DNA of 64,000 nucleotides from Rhizobium sp. BT03. Its GTDB lineage: Bacteria; Pseudomonadota; Alphaproteobacteria; Rhizobiales; Rhizobiaceae. Below, piece after piece: positions 17,981 to 28,107 of this stretch. The position numbers and the translations under genes were made by a program. The notes beneath the pieces are model-generated. The model ran no database searches. It was not told where the DNA came from and saw only the letters and a program-made list of their open reading frames with translations. Position 1 is the stretch's first letter. The number at the start of each line of letters is the position of its first letter. The DNA lies in assembly GCF_030053155.1 (NCBI RefSeq), contig NZ_CP125640.1, positions 1,116,001 through 1,180,000 on the forward strand, given 5' to 3'.

Positions 17981-18754
17981 TTGACAGTTTTCTCGAAAAA
18001 TCGCCCGCGGGGTCCGGTAATCCGCCTGCCCAAAACGACTTTCGGTGCATTCCTGCTGCTGTTCTGGATGTGGTGGGCATTGCTGATCGTCTTTCGCGCC
18101 TTCCCCGGGATAGACATCTATTTTTCCCAGCTTTTTTTCCTGAAGGCGGATTGCGACGCGGCCGCCGCCGCCGGGAGCATCTGCGGCGGTTTCCCCTATC
18201 GCGACTCGGGAAACTTCGACCTGCTGCGCACCATCTTCTTCCGCCTGCCCTATGTCGTCGCTATCGTGATGGTGTGGAAATTCATCGAATGCTACCAGCA
18301 GCATGGCGCAACCTTCAACGCCGAACGGGCGCGCAAGCTGAAAGTGGCGCTCGGAACGCTGCTGATCGGGCCGGTGCTGCTCGTCAATGTCGTGCTGAAG
18401 GAACATTGGGGCCGGCCGCGGCCGATACAGACGGACATTTTCGGCGGCGCGCTGCATTTCGTCGAGGCCGGTTCGATGGCCGGAAAATGCGTTTCGAACT
18501 GCTCGTTCATCTCCGGCGAGGCGGCGAGCGCCGGCTGGCTTTTCTGCCTGCTGCTTTTCGTGCCGAAATCCCTGCGTTATGCAGTGGCGGCACCCCTGGC
18601 GGCGATCTCGATCCTGACGCCTGCGATGCGGTTATCCTTCGGCGCGCACTACCTTTCCGACGTCGTTCTCGGATGGCTTTCGTCGCTTGTCGTCTTCGCC
18701 GCGTTGCTGGCGTTACCTGAGTCGCAACAGCAGCAAAAAAATTCTGAAAATTGA
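17981..18754 (+). CDS. PAP2-family membrane phosphatase, possible lipid A 4'-phosphatase (LpxF-like)
   Basis: 257 residues with about six hydrophobic segments; the active site should face the periplasm. PAP2 motif 1 is KEHWGRPRP (about 140-148) and motif 3 is RLSFGAHYLSDVVLG (about 212-226), both intact. Motif 2, normally S-G-H, reads SFISGEAAS (about 179-187), a Glu in place of His. The sequence and its position directly before lptF-lptG-lptD suit a phosphatase acting on lipid A; rhizobia are known to remove the 4'-phosphate with LpxF. Undecaprenyl diphosphate or phosphatidate phosphatase are alternatives. The name is tentative. Confidence 0.75.
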   Translation: MTVFSKNRPRGPVIRLPKTTFGAFLLLFWMWWALLIVFRAFPGIDIYFSQLFFLKADCDAAAAAGSICGGFPYRDSGNFDLLRTIFFRLPYVVAIVMVWKFIECYQQHGATFNAERARKLKVALGTLLIGPVLLVNVVLKEHWGRPRPIQTDIFGGALHFVEAGSMAGKCVSNCSFISGEAASAGWLFCLLLFVPKSLRYAVAAPLAAISILTPAMRLSFGAHYLSDVVLGWLSSLVVFAALLALPESQQQQKNSEN

Positions 18755-18773
18755 ATGAATTTTTGACACCAGC

Positions 18774-18793
18774 TTGTCGCAATACGGCGACAA
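18774..18793. promoter_or_regulatory. hairpin upstream of lptF
   Basis: TTGTCGC (18774-18780) and GCGACAA (18787-18793) are exact inverted repeats around AATACG, just after a TTGACA hexamer (18763-18768) in the gap between the PAP2 gene and lptF. It could be an operator or a weak attenuator for the LPS-export operon; no T-run follows. Confidence 0.35.
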
Positions 18794-18854
18794 AGAGCGT
18801 AGAGGGTTTCTCCTGCAAAGCCATTTGGGCGTGCAGGTGCTTTCAAGGGCAGGC

Positions 18855-20036
18855 ATGAAACTACTCGAGACATACATATTGCGGCGCGTCGGCCAGATGT
18901 TTCTCGTGGCGCTCCTGCCCGTTCTGGCGATCATTTGGACGACTCAGGTTCTGCAGCGCATCAACCTGGTTACCGACAGCGGCCAGTCGATCGGCTCGTT
19001 CGCCAAGCTCGCGACGATGATCCTGCCGTCGATCATTCCTGTTGTCCTGCCCTTCGCCCTCGTCATCGCGATCACCCAGACGCTGACGACGATGAACAAC
19101 GATTCCGAGCTGACCGTCATCGACGCGGCCGGCGCGCGGCGCAGCGTGCTGATCCGCCCGATCCTGCTGCTTGCCGCCGTCGTCAGCGTCTTTTCCTTCT
19201 TCGTCGACAACGTCGTCGAGCCGCGCGCAAAGACCGTCGTGCGCCAGATGATCGCCGAGACCTATGCCGACCTGCTGTCTTCGGTGATCGAAGAAAAGAC
19301 CTTCCGCAAGCTCGATGAAGGTCTTTACGTGCAGATCTCGAAGCGAATGGCCGGCCGCATGCTGAAGGGTCTTTTCGTGGCCGACGAGCGCGATCCGGCC
19401 TACGAGCTGATCTATTATGCGAAGGAAGGCGCCGTCGACGATACGGGCACGACGCTGATCATGCATCAGGGCGAGGTGCACCGCAAAACGCCCGACGGCA
19501 ATGTCTCGGTCATCAATTTCGATTCCTATTCCTTCGACCTCTCCGATATGACCGAGAATCGCGGTCAGGCGACGCTGCGCGCCAGCGACCGCGACCTGTG
19601 GTTCCTGCTCAATCCGGATCCGGCCGACAAGGATTATACGATCCGGCCGCAGAGCTATCGCGCCGAACTCCATCGGCGGCTGACGGACTGGGTCCTGCCG
19701 GTCGTCTTCGCGCTGTTTTCGCTGGCGATCGCCGGCGATGCACGCTCGCACCGCGAAGCGCGGCTGCATCCGATGGTGAGCGCGCTCGCCTATGCCTTCG
19801 CGCTCAGATGGGCGGCGTTTTACGCGGCCAATCAGATCGATACCGATCCTGAATATATCGTCGTTCTTTATGCCATACCGATCGTCAGCAGCATCGTCTC
19901 GATCGTCTTCCTCGGCCTGCACAAACGACTGGCCGTACCGTCGTTCATCCGCGACCGGATGTCGTCTTTCTGGAGAAGGACGCAGGAAAGGCTGCTTGCC
20001 GCGACCGGCAGGACCGGCGGAGATGCCGCCCAATGA
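18855..20036 (+). CDS. lptF: LPS export ABC permease LptF
   Basis: Inner-membrane half-permease of the LptB2FG engine that extracts lipopolysaccharide and pushes it along the Lpt bridge. 393 residues from ATG 18855; the family N terminus (LLETYILRRVGQMFLVALL) decides the start. It has three hydrophobic helices at the start and three near the C terminus, around a periplasmic beta-jellyroll (about 125-290), the YjgP/YjgQ layout. It overlaps lptG by four bases. LptB is not in the window, as is common since it sits with lptA/lptC elsewhere. Confidence 0.94.
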   Translation: MKLLETYILRRVGQMFLVALLPVLAIIWTTQVLQRINLVTDSGQSIGSFAKLATMILPSIIPVVLPFALVIAITQTLTTMNNDSELTVIDAAGARRSVLIRPILLLAAVVSVFSFFVDNVVEPRAKTVVRQMIAETYADLLSSVIEEKTFRKLDEGLYVQISKRMAGRMLKGLFVADERDPAYELIYYAKEGAVDDTGTTLIMHQGEVHRKTPDGNVSVINFDSYSFDLSDMTENRGQATLRASDRDLWFLLNPDPADKDYTIRPQSYRAELHRRLTDWVLPVVFALFSLAIAGDARSHREARLHPMVSALAYAFALRWAAFYAANQIDTDPEYIVVLYAIPIVSSIVSIVFLGLHKRLAVPSFIRDRMSSFWRRTQERLLAATGRTGGDAAQ

Positions 20037-21121
20037 TATTCGGGACATTGTCGCGTTATTTCTTTCGCCGCTACCTGGTGACGATGGGCTGGTTCCTGAT
20101 CGGCGTCTCGGCGATTTCCTTCCTTCTCGATTTCAGCGAGACGGCGGGCCGCATGTCCGGCCTGCCCGGCTACACGATCGGCGGCGGCATTCTGATGACC
20201 GCCGTGCGCCTGCCGCTCATCCTGCAGCAGACGGTGCCGTTCATCGCGCTGTTCGTCGGCATGACGGTGCTGATCGGGCTCAACCGCAAATATGAGCTCG
20301 TCGTCACGCGCGCCGCCGGCATTTCGGTCTGGCAGTTCATGTTCCCCTTCATCGCCGGCTCGCTGATACTTGGCCTGCTGACGATGACGGCGCTCAACCC
20401 GCTTGCCGCCTGGGGGCAGCGCCAGGCGCTGCTCGTCGAATCCGATTGGCGCGGCGAGAACGCGGTTCTGCGCAAGGCGCCGCAGATTCCGTGGCTGCGT
20501 CAGATCAGCGGCCGGGACGATGTCATCATCGGCGCCCAGACGGTTCAGGAGAACGGAACCAAGCTGATCGACGCCGTGCTGATCCATTTCGATTCAAGCG
20601 GTCAGGTCATTCTGAGACAGGACGCCGCGACGGCAAAATTGGAAGATGGTTACTGGCAACTTAACAATGTTGTCGAGCGCAAGCCTGGCGAAATCCCGAT
20701 GCGTAAAGCTTCGGTTCAACTTCGCACCAATCTGAAACAGGACTTCGTCCAGGAGCGGCTGACAGCGCCGGAAACAATTGGTTTCTTTGACCTTTCCAAC
20801 CGCATTGCCGCGGCCAAATCCTTCGGCATCTCGACCAAGGCGCTGGAGACGCAATTCAACTCCCTGTTGTCCCAGCCGCTGCTGCTGGTGGCCATGACTT
20901 TCATTGCTGCAACAGTGTCCCTAAAATTTAGCCGGTTCAACCAATCCCGCTCGGTGATTCTGGGTGGCATCCTTTCGGGCTTCATGCTTTATGTCATCAC
21001 CGTGCTTGTAAAGGCATTCGGAAGCAGTGGAGTCGTGCCTCCCTTCGTGGCGACGTGGATACCGGTGATCGTCGCGCTGGCCTTGGGCGCGACTATTCTG
21101 CTTCATCAGGAGGACGGCTAG
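20033..21121 (+). CDS. lptG: LPS export ABC permease LptG
   Basis: Partner of LptF in the LptB2FG exporter. 362 residues with the same layout: N-terminal membrane helices beginning LSRYFFRRYLVTMGWFLIGVS, a periplasmic beta domain (about 130-260, DNA locally AT-richer) and three C-terminal helices. The motif FNSLLSQPLLLVAMTFIAAT is typical of YjgQ. The start overlaps lptF (ATGA), and the last base of its stop is the first base of the lptD start, so translation of lptF, lptG and lptD is tightly coupled. Confidence 0.94.
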   Translation: MIFGTLSRYFFRRYLVTMGWFLIGVSAISFLLDFSETAGRMSGLPGYTIGGGILMTAVRLPLILQQTVPFIALFVGMTVLIGLNRKYELVVTRAAGISVWQFMFPFIAGSLILGLLTMTALNPLAAWGQRQALLVESDWRGENAVLRKAPQIPWLRQISGRDDVIIGAQTVQENGTKLIDAVLIHFDSSGQVILRQDAATAKLEDGYWQLNNVVERKPGEIPMRKASVQLRTNLKQDFVQERLTAPETIGFFDLSNRIAAAKSFGISTKALETQFNSLLSQPLLLVAMTFIAATVSLKFSRFNQSRSVILGGILSGFMLYVITVLVKAFGSSGVVPPFVATWIPVIVALALGATILLHQEDG

Positions 21122-23448
21122 TGGCGGCAGGCGACCGCAAGTATTTTAGTAAACAGTTGGTTGCCCTGCTCGTCGGCGCGACTCTATGTTCCTATTTCGG
21201 CAGTGTCCCGGTCTCCTACGGCCAGGACAATACGTCCGCTCAAGATATCGGGAAGAAGATTCCGGAAGGGGCCAAGCTTCTGCTCTCGGCCAATGAACTC
21301 GTCTACAACCGTGACGCCGATCTGGTGTCGGCGGTCGGCGGCGTGCAGATCAATTATGGCGGCTACAAGATGGTCGCGCAGAAGGTCGAGTACAATCAGA
21401 AGACCGGCCGGATGATGGCGCTCGGCAATGTCGAGCTGGTCAGCCCGGACGGCAACCGCATCTATGCCGACAACCTTGACGTGACCGACAATTTCGCCGA
21501 CGGGTTCCTGAACTCGCTGCGCATCGAAACCTCCGACAATACGCGTATCGTCGCCGAAAGCGGCCAGCGTGTCGGCGGCACGATGATGATTCTCAACAAG
21601 GGTGTGTACACCGCCTGCCTTCCCTGCGCCGAAGATCCGAAGCGCGCGCCTTTCTGGCAGGTCAAGGCCAAGCGCGTGATCCAGAACGGCGTGACCCACA
21701 CGATCCGTCTGGAAAGTGCGCGCTTCGAGCTGCTCGGCTATCCGATCGCCTTCCTGCCGTTCATCGAGGTCCCCGACAATACGGTGAAGCGCAAGTCGGG
21801 CTTTCTCTTCCCGACGATGAGCCTGTCGCAGAATCTCGGCTTCGGTCTTTCGATTCCTTATTATTACGTGATCTCGCCGAGCATGGACGCGACGGTCACC
21901 ACCACCGGCTACACCGCCCAGGGCTTCCTCGTCGAAGGCGAATTCCGCCAGCGCTTCGAAAACGGCACGCATATTCTGCGCGTCGCCGGCATAGACCAGG
22001 CAAAGCCGGACAATTTCAGCTCCGGCACCAGCGATGCCGAAGCCAGCCGGCGTGGCATGGTCGCCTCGAAGGCAGAATTCCGCATCAATCCGCGCTGGAC
22101 GTTCGGCTGGGACGTCATGGTCCAGAGCGACAACAATTTCTCGAAAACCTATAAGCTGAAGGACTTCACCGGCACGGATCGCACGAACCAAATCTACCTG
22201 ACGGGACTTGGGAAACGCAATTATTTCGACATGCGGGCATTCTATTTCGACGTCCAGGATGCCGATCGGACGAACACGGCCGAAAAGCAGCAGGCGATCG
22301 TCTATCCGTCGCTCGACTACCATTATGTGGCGCCGCAGCCGCTTGCCGGCGGCGAATTGTCGGCGGATGTCAACCTGACGAATATTTCGCGCACTCATGA
22401 CGACTTCTATACCGTCGACGGCTTCGACCGCTTCCGCGGCCTGAAGGGACAGACCTCGCGCCTGACGGCCGAACTGCAGTGGAAGCGCACCTATGTCACG
22501 CCGACCGGCCTGGTGATCACGCCGCTTCTGGCCGCGCGCGGCGACGCCTTCGCGCTCAACATGGACGACCCCACAGGGTACTCCGGCAACTATCTCGACG
22601 ACAATTCCGCCACCCGCTCGATGTTCACCGCCGGGCTGGAGCTGCGCTATCCGATCCTGATGACGACGGAGAACAGCACCCATATTCTCGAACCGATCGC
22701 GCAGATCTATGCCCGCCCGGACGAGCAGCTCGCCGGCCGGCTGCCGAACGAGGATGCCCAGAGCTTCGTCTTCGACGCCACCTCGCTGTTCGATCGCGAT
22801 AAATTCTCAGGCTACGACCGCGTCGAAGGCGGCACCCGCGCCAATGTGGGCGTCCAGTATACCGGAACCTTCGACAGCGGCTACAAACTGCACGGCATCT
22901 TCGGCCAATCCTATCAGATTGCCGGCCAGAACTCCTTTGCCACCGATGATCTCGTCAATGTCGGCGCGGATTCGGGCCTGGAGACCGACCGTTCCGATTA
23001 TGTCGGCCTCGGCGGCGTCGAAACACCGTACGGCGTTTCCGTCGCGGCCTCCTACCGCCTCGACGAGAAGGATTTCGAGTTCCGCCGCGGCGACCTGACG
23101 ACGGCCTACCAGAACGACACCTTCCAGACGCAGGTGACCTACACCCATCTCAGCGCCCAGCCGGCCTATGGCTTTGCCGAGGACAATGACGAGATCCAGA
23201 CCAGCAGCAAAGTCAAGTTCAAGGATTACTGGTCGATCTTCGGCGGCATCGCCTGGGATCTGAACAATGATGTGCTCAGCCGCCGGACGCTCGGTCTCTC
23301 CTATGAGGACGAATGCACGATCTTCACGATCGCCTATACCGATACCCGGGACTCCGACGACGAGTCGGCCAGCGACTGGACGATCGGCGCAAGGCTGACC
23401 TTCCGGACACTCGGCGACATCAAGATCGGTACAAACACCCTTGAATGA
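21121..23448 (+). CDS. lptD: LPS-assembly outer membrane protein LptD
   Basis: Beta-barrel that inserts lipopolysaccharide into the outer leaflet, partnered by LptE. 775 residues from GTG 21121, which abuts the lptG stop and yields a signal peptide cleaved near SYGQ. An LptA-like OstA jellyroll follows (about 50-200: LLLSANELVYNRDADLVSAV, GNVELVSPDGNRIYADN), then the long C-terminal barrel. Cysteines in TACLPCAED and in the C-terminal EDECTIF are candidates for the disulfides LptD needs. It is followed by the surA-like gene, whose chaperone product helps fold LptD in enterics. Confidence 0.94.
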   Translation: MAAGDRKYFSKQLVALLVGATLCSYFGSVPVSYGQDNTSAQDIGKKIPEGAKLLLSANELVYNRDADLVSAVGGVQINYGGYKMVAQKVEYNQKTGRMMALGNVELVSPDGNRIYADNLDVTDNFADGFLNSLRIETSDNTRIVAESGQRVGGTMMILNKGVYTACLPCAEDPKRAPFWQVKAKRVIQNGVTHTIRLESARFELLGYPIAFLPFIEVPDNTVKRKSGFLFPTMSLSQNLGFGLSIPYYYVISPSMDATVTTTGYTAQGFLVEGEFRQRFENGTHILRVAGIDQAKPDNFSSGTSDAEASRRGMVASKAEFRINPRWTFGWDVMVQSDNNFSKTYKLKDFTGTDRTNQIYLTGLGKRNYFDMRAFYFDVQDADRTNTAEKQQAIVYPSLDYHYVAPQPLAGGELSADVNLTNISRTHDDFYTVDGFDRFRGLKGQTSRLTAELQWKRTYVTPTGLVITPLLAARGDAFALNMDDPTGYSGNYLDDNSATRSMFTAGLELRYPILMTTENSTHILEPIAQIYARPDEQLAGRLPNEDAQSFVFDATSLFDRDKFSGYDRVEGGTRANVGVQYTGTFDSGYKLHGIFGQSYQIAGQNSFATDDLVNVGADSGLETDRSDYVGLGGVETPYGVSVAASYRLDEKDFEFRRGDLTTAYQNDTFQTQVTYTHLSAQPAYGFAEDNDEIQTSSKVKFKDYWSIFGGIAWDLNNDVLSRRTLGLSYEDECTIFTIAYTDTRDSDDESASDWTIGARLTFRTLGDIKIGTNTLE

Positions 23449-23613
23449 CGGGCGGCCGGCGCAAACATGGCCTGAAGCCATTCTTTCGCCGTATGCCTGT
23501 GCAGGACATTGCCGCCAGTCGATATCTGAGGCATAGGGGTTTCGCCGCGTGTCTCGCACTGTGGTAAAAAACGCCGCGAACAACGTCTCGCGGCGCTATC
23601 GGGAGGTCAGCAG

Positions 23614-24558
23614 ATGATTGACGCGAAAAAAGCCATAACCAAGTTCCTCGCCGGGGCGGCGCTTGCCTTGCTGACGGGTGTTGCCGCTCCAGCGCTGGCC
23701 GCAAGCGAAGTCAAGGCCGTGGTGAACGGCACCGCCATCACCAGCGGCGACGTCGCCAAGCGCCAGGCTTTCCTGCGCCTGCAGCATACCAAGGCCGATG
23801 CCAAGGCTGCCGAGGAGCAATTGATCGACGAGGCGCTCAAGCGGCAGGAAGTCTCCCGTGTCCATATGTCGGTCTCGCAGCAGGACGTCGATGCGTCTTT
23901 CGCGCGCTTTTCGGCCGGCAACAAGCTTACCGTCGCGCAGATGTCGCAGATTCTCGATCGCGCCGGCGTCGGCGTCGACCATTTCAAGGGTTTCATCGCC
24001 GTGCAGATGAGCTGGCCGCGTGTCGTCAACGCGCGCTACGGTTCGACCTCGCGGCTGTCGAACTATGACCTCGTCTCGCGCATGATGCAGAACAACAAGC
24101 AGAAGCCGGTGACGACCGAATATATGCTGCAGCAGATCATCTTCGTCATTCCGCAAGCCAAGCGCAACGCGATCACCGGCAAGCGTAAGGGCGAGGCCGA
24201 GGCGTCGCGCTCGAAATTTCCGGGCTGCGACCAGGCAAAAGTCTTTGCCGCGACGATGCGCGACGTTTCCGTGCGCGATCTCGGCCGCATGCTCGCCCCG
24301 GAAATCCCGCCGGATTGGAAGCCGCTGGTCGAGCAGGCCAAAGGCAATACGACGGGGACCCGCGTCACCGACAAGGGCGTCGAATATCTGGCGATCTGCA
24401 GCCAGCGCCAGGTTTCCGACGACCAGGCGGCCGAGATGGTCTTCCGCCAGGAAGATCTCGGCAAGGCCAAGGCCGACAAGGATGCCAGCCCGGAAAACGC
24501 AAACAGCAAAAAGTATCTGGATGAACTGCGCAAGAAGGCGCAGATCGCCTATCGTTGA
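23614..24558 (+). CDS. SurA-like periplasmic chaperone / peptidyl-prolyl isomerase
   Basis: 314 residues with a signal peptide (MIDAKKAITKFLAGAALALL, cleavage after ALAA). The SurA N-terminal chaperone domain starts EVKAVVNGTAITSGDVAKRQAF and continues with KAAEEQLIDEALKRQE. A single degenerate parvulin-like region follows (TEYMLQQIIFVIP, then DLGRMLAPEIP and GTRVTDKGVEYLAICSQR). E. coli SurA is longer (428) with two parvulin domains, so this is the short alphaproteobacterial type. The position between lptD and pdxA matches the enteric order lptD-surA-pdxA-rsmA and strongly supports the role in outer membrane protein folding. Confidence 0.88.
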   Translation: MIDAKKAITKFLAGAALALLTGVAAPALAASEVKAVVNGTAITSGDVAKRQAFLRLQHTKADAKAAEEQLIDEALKRQEVSRVHMSVSQQDVDASFARFSAGNKLTVAQMSQILDRAGVGVDHFKGFIAVQMSWPRVVNARYGSTSRLSNYDLVSRMMQNNKQKPVTTEYMLQQIIFVIPQAKRNAITGKRKGEAEASRSKFPGCDQAKVFAATMRDVSVRDLGRMLAPEIPPDWKPLVEQAKGNTTGTRVTDKGVEYLAICSQRQVSDDQAAEMVFRQEDLGKAKADKDASPENANSKKYLDELRKKAQIAYR

Positions 24559-24564
24559 CCTGCG

Positions 24565-25593
24565 ATGACGATACCGTTTTCGCGACCGCTTGCGCTGAGC
24601 CAGGGCGACCCCGCCGGCATCGGGCCGGATATTACGCTGATGGCCTGGCTGCGGCGGCGTGAACTCGGGCTGCCGCCTTTCTTCCTGATCGGCGATCCCG
24701 ATGTCTTGGCGTTGCGGGCCCGCCAGCTCAACCTTTCCGTTTCGATCCGCGAGATTGATAATGCCAGCGAGGCTGCCGGTATGTTTGCCGATGCGCTGCC
24801 GGTCATGACGGTGCCGGCCGGTATCGAAGTGGTGGCCGGCGAGCCGCATGCGGCAACGGCGAAGGGCACGATCGCGGCGATCGAGAGGGCTGTGTCGCTT
24901 GTCATCAGCGGCGAGGCGCTCGCGGTCGTTACCAACCCGATCGCCAAATCCGTGCTCTACGAGGCCGGTTTCCGGTTTCCCGGCCATACCGAATTTCTCG
25001 CCGATCTCGCCGCCAGGGCGTCCGGCAGGCCGGTGACGCCTGTCATGATGCTGTCGGGGCCGAAGCTCCGTGCCATTCCCGTCACCATCCACATTCCGGT
25101 CCGCGAGGTGCCGCAGGCGCTGACCGGCGACCTGATCGTGGAAACCTGCCGGATCGCCCATGAAGACTTGAGGCGGCGCTTCGGCATCGAGGCGCCGCGG
25201 CTCGCCGTTGCCGGCCTCAACCCGCATGCGGGCGAAGACGGGACGATCGGCAGAGAAGACGAGGATGTCATCCGCCCGGCGATCGAGCACCTGCGCGACG
25301 AGGGCATCGATGCGATCGGGCCCCTGCCCGCCGACACGATGTTCCATGACGAGGCGCGGGCGCGATACGATGTCGCCGTCTGCATGTATCACGATCAGGC
25401 ACTGATCCCGGCCAAGGCGCTCGGTTTCGACGACAGCGTCAACGTCACGCTCGGGCTTCCTTTCGTGCGCACCTCGCCCGATCACGGCACCGCTTTCGGC
25501 ATCGCCGGCAAGGGACTGGCGCGCGAGCAGAGCCTGATTGCGGCGCTGAAGCTCGCCGCCCAGCTCGGCCGCACAGCGGAAAGCCGTCGCTGA
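24565..25593 (+). CDS. pdxA: 4-hydroxythreonine-4-phosphate dehydrogenase
   Basis: NAD-dependent metalloenzyme of pyridoxal 5'-phosphate synthesis (DXP-dependent route); it oxidises 4-phosphohydroxy-L-threonine, whose product condenses with DXP through PdxJ. 342 residues, normal length. Conserved stretches include [14 protein letters not shown] at the N terminus, [11 protein letters not shown] with a metal-ligand His, [20 protein letters not shown], and the C-terminal [15 protein letters not shown] and [16 protein letters not shown]. It starts six bases after the surA-like gene, and its stop overlaps the rsmA ATG. Confidence 0.96.
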   Translation: MTIPFSRPLALSQGDPAGIGPDITLMAWLRRRELGLPPFFLIGDPDVLALRARQLNLSVSIREIDNASEAAGMFADALPVMTVPAGIEVVAGEPHAATAKGTIAAIERAVSLVISGEALAVVTNPIAKSVLYEAGFRFPGHTEFLADLAARASGRPVTPVMMLSGPKLRAIPVTIHIPVREVPQALTGDLIVETCRIAHEDLRRRFGIEAPRLAVAGLNPHAGEDGTIGREDEDVIRPAIEHLRDEGIDAIGPLPADTMFHDEARARYDVAVCMYHDQALIPAKALGFDDSVNVTLGLPFVRTSPDHGTAFGIAGKGLAREQSLIAALKLAAQLGRTAESRR

Positions 25594-26420
25594 TGGCAGC
25601 ACTCGATGGCCTGCCGCCGCTTCGCGACGTCATCCAGCGTCACGGCCTCGATGCGCGCAAGGCGCTCGGGCAGAACTTCCTGCTCGACCTCAACCTGACG
25701 CAGAAAATCGCCCGCACGGCGGGCGCGCTCGAAGAGGCGACCGTCTTCGAGGTCGGCCCCGGCCCGGGCGGATTGACGCGGGCAATCCTGGCGCTCGGCG
25801 CCAAAAAGGTTATCGCCGTCGAGCGGGATACACGCTGCCTGCCGGCGCTCGCCGAGATCGCCGATCATTATCCCGGCCGGCTGGAGGTGATCGAAGGCGA
25901 TGCGCTGAAGACCGATTTCGAGGCCTTGGCGCCTGATGGACCGGTCAAGATCATTGCCAACCTGCCCTACAATGTCGGCACGCAGCTTCTGGTCAACTGG
26001 CTGCTGCCGAAGGCCTGGCCGCCATTCTGGCAGTCGCTGACGCTGATGTTTCAGAAGGAAGTCGGCGAGCGTATCGTCGCCGGCGAAGACGACGACCATT
26101 ACGGCCGCCTCGGCGTGCTCTGCGGCTGGCGGACGCAGGCGCGCATGGCCTTCGACGTGCCGCCGCAAGCCTTCACGCCGCCGCCGAAGGTAACCTCGAC
26201 GGTCGTGCATCTGACGCCGCGCGAAAACCCCATCCCCTGCGCCGTCGGCAATCTGGAAAAAGTAACGCAGGCGGCCTTCGGCCAGCGCCGCAAGATGCTA
26301 CGTCAAAGCCTCAAACCGCTCGGCGGCGAGCGCCTGCTCGTCAAGGCCGGGATCGATCCGGCACGGCGGGCAGAAACCTTGTCGGTCGAGGAATTCTGCC
26401 TGCTTGCGAATTCGCTCTAA
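25593..26420 (+). CDS. rsmA: 16S rRNA adenine-N6,N6-dimethyltransferase
   Basis: KsgA/RsmA dimethylates two adjacent adenosines near the 3' end of 16S rRNA, a late 30S maturation step; loss gives kasugamycin resistance. 275 residues with the SAM-binding N terminus ([33 protein letters not shown]), the NLPYN catalytic motif at about 124, and a C-terminal helical domain ([16 protein letters not shown]). The ATG overlaps the last base of pdxA. Its stop codon falls inside the first palindrome of the repeat that separates it from gmk. Confidence 0.96.
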   Translation: MAALDGLPPLRDVIQRHGLDARKALGQNFLLDLNLTQKIARTAGALEEATVFEVGPGPGGLTRAILALGAKKVIAVERDTRCLPALAEIADHYPGRLEVIEGDALKTDFEALAPDGPVKIIANLPYNVGTQLLVNWLLPKAWPPFWQSLTLMFQKEVGERIVAGEDDDHYGRLGVLCGWRTQARMAFDVPPQAFTPPPKVTSTVVHLTPRENPIPCAVGNLEKVTQAAFGQRRKMLRQSLKPLGGERLLVKAGIDPARRAETLSVEEFCLLANSL

Positions 26421-26535
26421 AGCGCATCGCGATCAGCTTCGCTCCTTGCGCTTTAGGTCTTCTCGCATGTCGTTGCGGCAAAAGCGCGTCGCGCTTTGCC
26501 TGGCAAAAGCGCTGCACACTATTGCGCGACATGCT

Positions 26536-26540
<5 letters not shown>
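26417..26540. repeat. compound palindromic repeat between rsmA and gmk
   Basis: Two hairpins: CTAAAGCGC (26417-26425) with GCGCTTTAG (26448-26456), and GCATGTCG (26465-26472) with CGACATGC (26527-26534). It closes with CTCTAAAGCG, a second copy of the opening motif. I recognise this compound element as a common rhizobial intergenic repeat. It contains the rsmA stop and reaches the gmk stop, and probably serves as a two-way terminator. Confidence 0.7.
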
Positions 26541-27198
<658 letters not shown>

Positions 27199-27201
27199 AT
27201 C

Positions 27202-28089
27202 CTACTCCAAATTCTGGACCTGCTCGCGGAACTGGTCGATCACGACTTTCAGCTCGATGCCGGCGGCGGTAACTGCCGAGGCATTCGACTTCGAACAGAT
27301 GGTATTCGATTCGCGGTTAAATTCCTGTGCAAGGAAGTCCAGCCGGCGCCCGGCAGGGCCATCTTTCACCAGGAGATCGCGGGCTGCGGCGATATGCGCC
27401 TTCAGGCGATCGATTTCCTCGCGCAGATCCGCCTTGGTCGCCAGCAGTGCGGCTTCGGCATGCAGCCTGTCGCGGTCAAGCGCGGCCAGGCCGTCCATCA
27501 GCAAGGCGACCTGCGCGGCAAGCCGCGCGGCGATCTCCTGCGGCGAGCGTGAGGGATCGGCCGCGATCGTCCGCGCCAGGCCTTCGATCGTCGAGACATG
27601 GTCGAGAAGAATGCGGGTCAGGGCCGCCCCTTCCTGTTCGCGCATGGCTCGGAGATCGGCAAGTGCTGCCAACAGGCCGGCGGTGATATCGGCGTCACGG
27701 GCGGCAAGCGCCTCCTCGCCGTCCTCGCTTTCGCGGAATTCCACGATGCCGCGCACCAGAAGCAGCGTATCGAGCTTCAGCGGCGACGGATCGATGATAC
27801 CGTCCAATTGCTCGCGCATGGCAAGCACGGCGGCAAGTGCTTGCCTGTTCAGCACTGCCTCGAAGCGGTTCTCGTCGGCGGTGACGGAGAGCGATGCCTG
27901 CAGGTTGCCGCGGCTGAAGCTTTCGCCGGCGAGGCGACGGACGTCCGCCTCCATGCGTTCGAGGCCGGGCGGCAGGCGCAGGCGCAGGTCGAGGCCCTTG
28001 CCGTTGACCGAGCGCAGTTCCCATGCCCAGCGCCAGCGGCCGCTCGTTCCCTCGCGCCGCGCAAAACCGGTCATGGACTGCAAAGCCAT
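27202..28089 (-). CDS. yicC: YicC/YloC-family endoribonuclease
   Basis: 295 residues. The N-terminal YicC domain starts with the conserved MTGFARREG and continues ELRSVNGKGLDLRLRLPPGL; the C-terminal DUF1732 domain ends FLAQEFNRESNTICSKSN and VIDQFREQVQNLE, the most conserved part of the family. YicC and YloC have been shown to be RNA-cleaving enzymes in E. coli and Bacillus; E. coli YicC targets a small RNA. Targets in rhizobia are unknown. It lies between mltG and gmk, in a probable operon. Confidence 0.93.
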   Translation of the reverse strand: MALQSMTGFARREGTSGRWRWAWELRSVNGKGLDLRLRLPPGLERMEADVRRLAGESFSRGNLQASLSVTADENRFEAVLNRQALAAVLAMREQLDGIIDPSPLKLDTLLLVRGIVEFRESEDGEEALAARDADITAGLLAALADLRAMREQEGAALTRILLDHVSTIEGLARTIAADPSRSPQEIAARLAAQVALLMDGLAALDRDRLHAEAALLATKADLREEIDRLKAHIAAARDLLVKDGPAGRRLDFLAQEFNRESNTICSKSNASAVTAAGIELKVVIDQFREQVQNLE

Positions 28090-28107
28090 ACGAGCCTCCA
28101 GAAGCTA

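Noticed and set aside
23596..25602. 668-codon minus-strand frame across the surA-like and pdxA genes
   Set aside because: Crosses two clear genes on the other strand and has only low-complexity Arg/Asp/His content.
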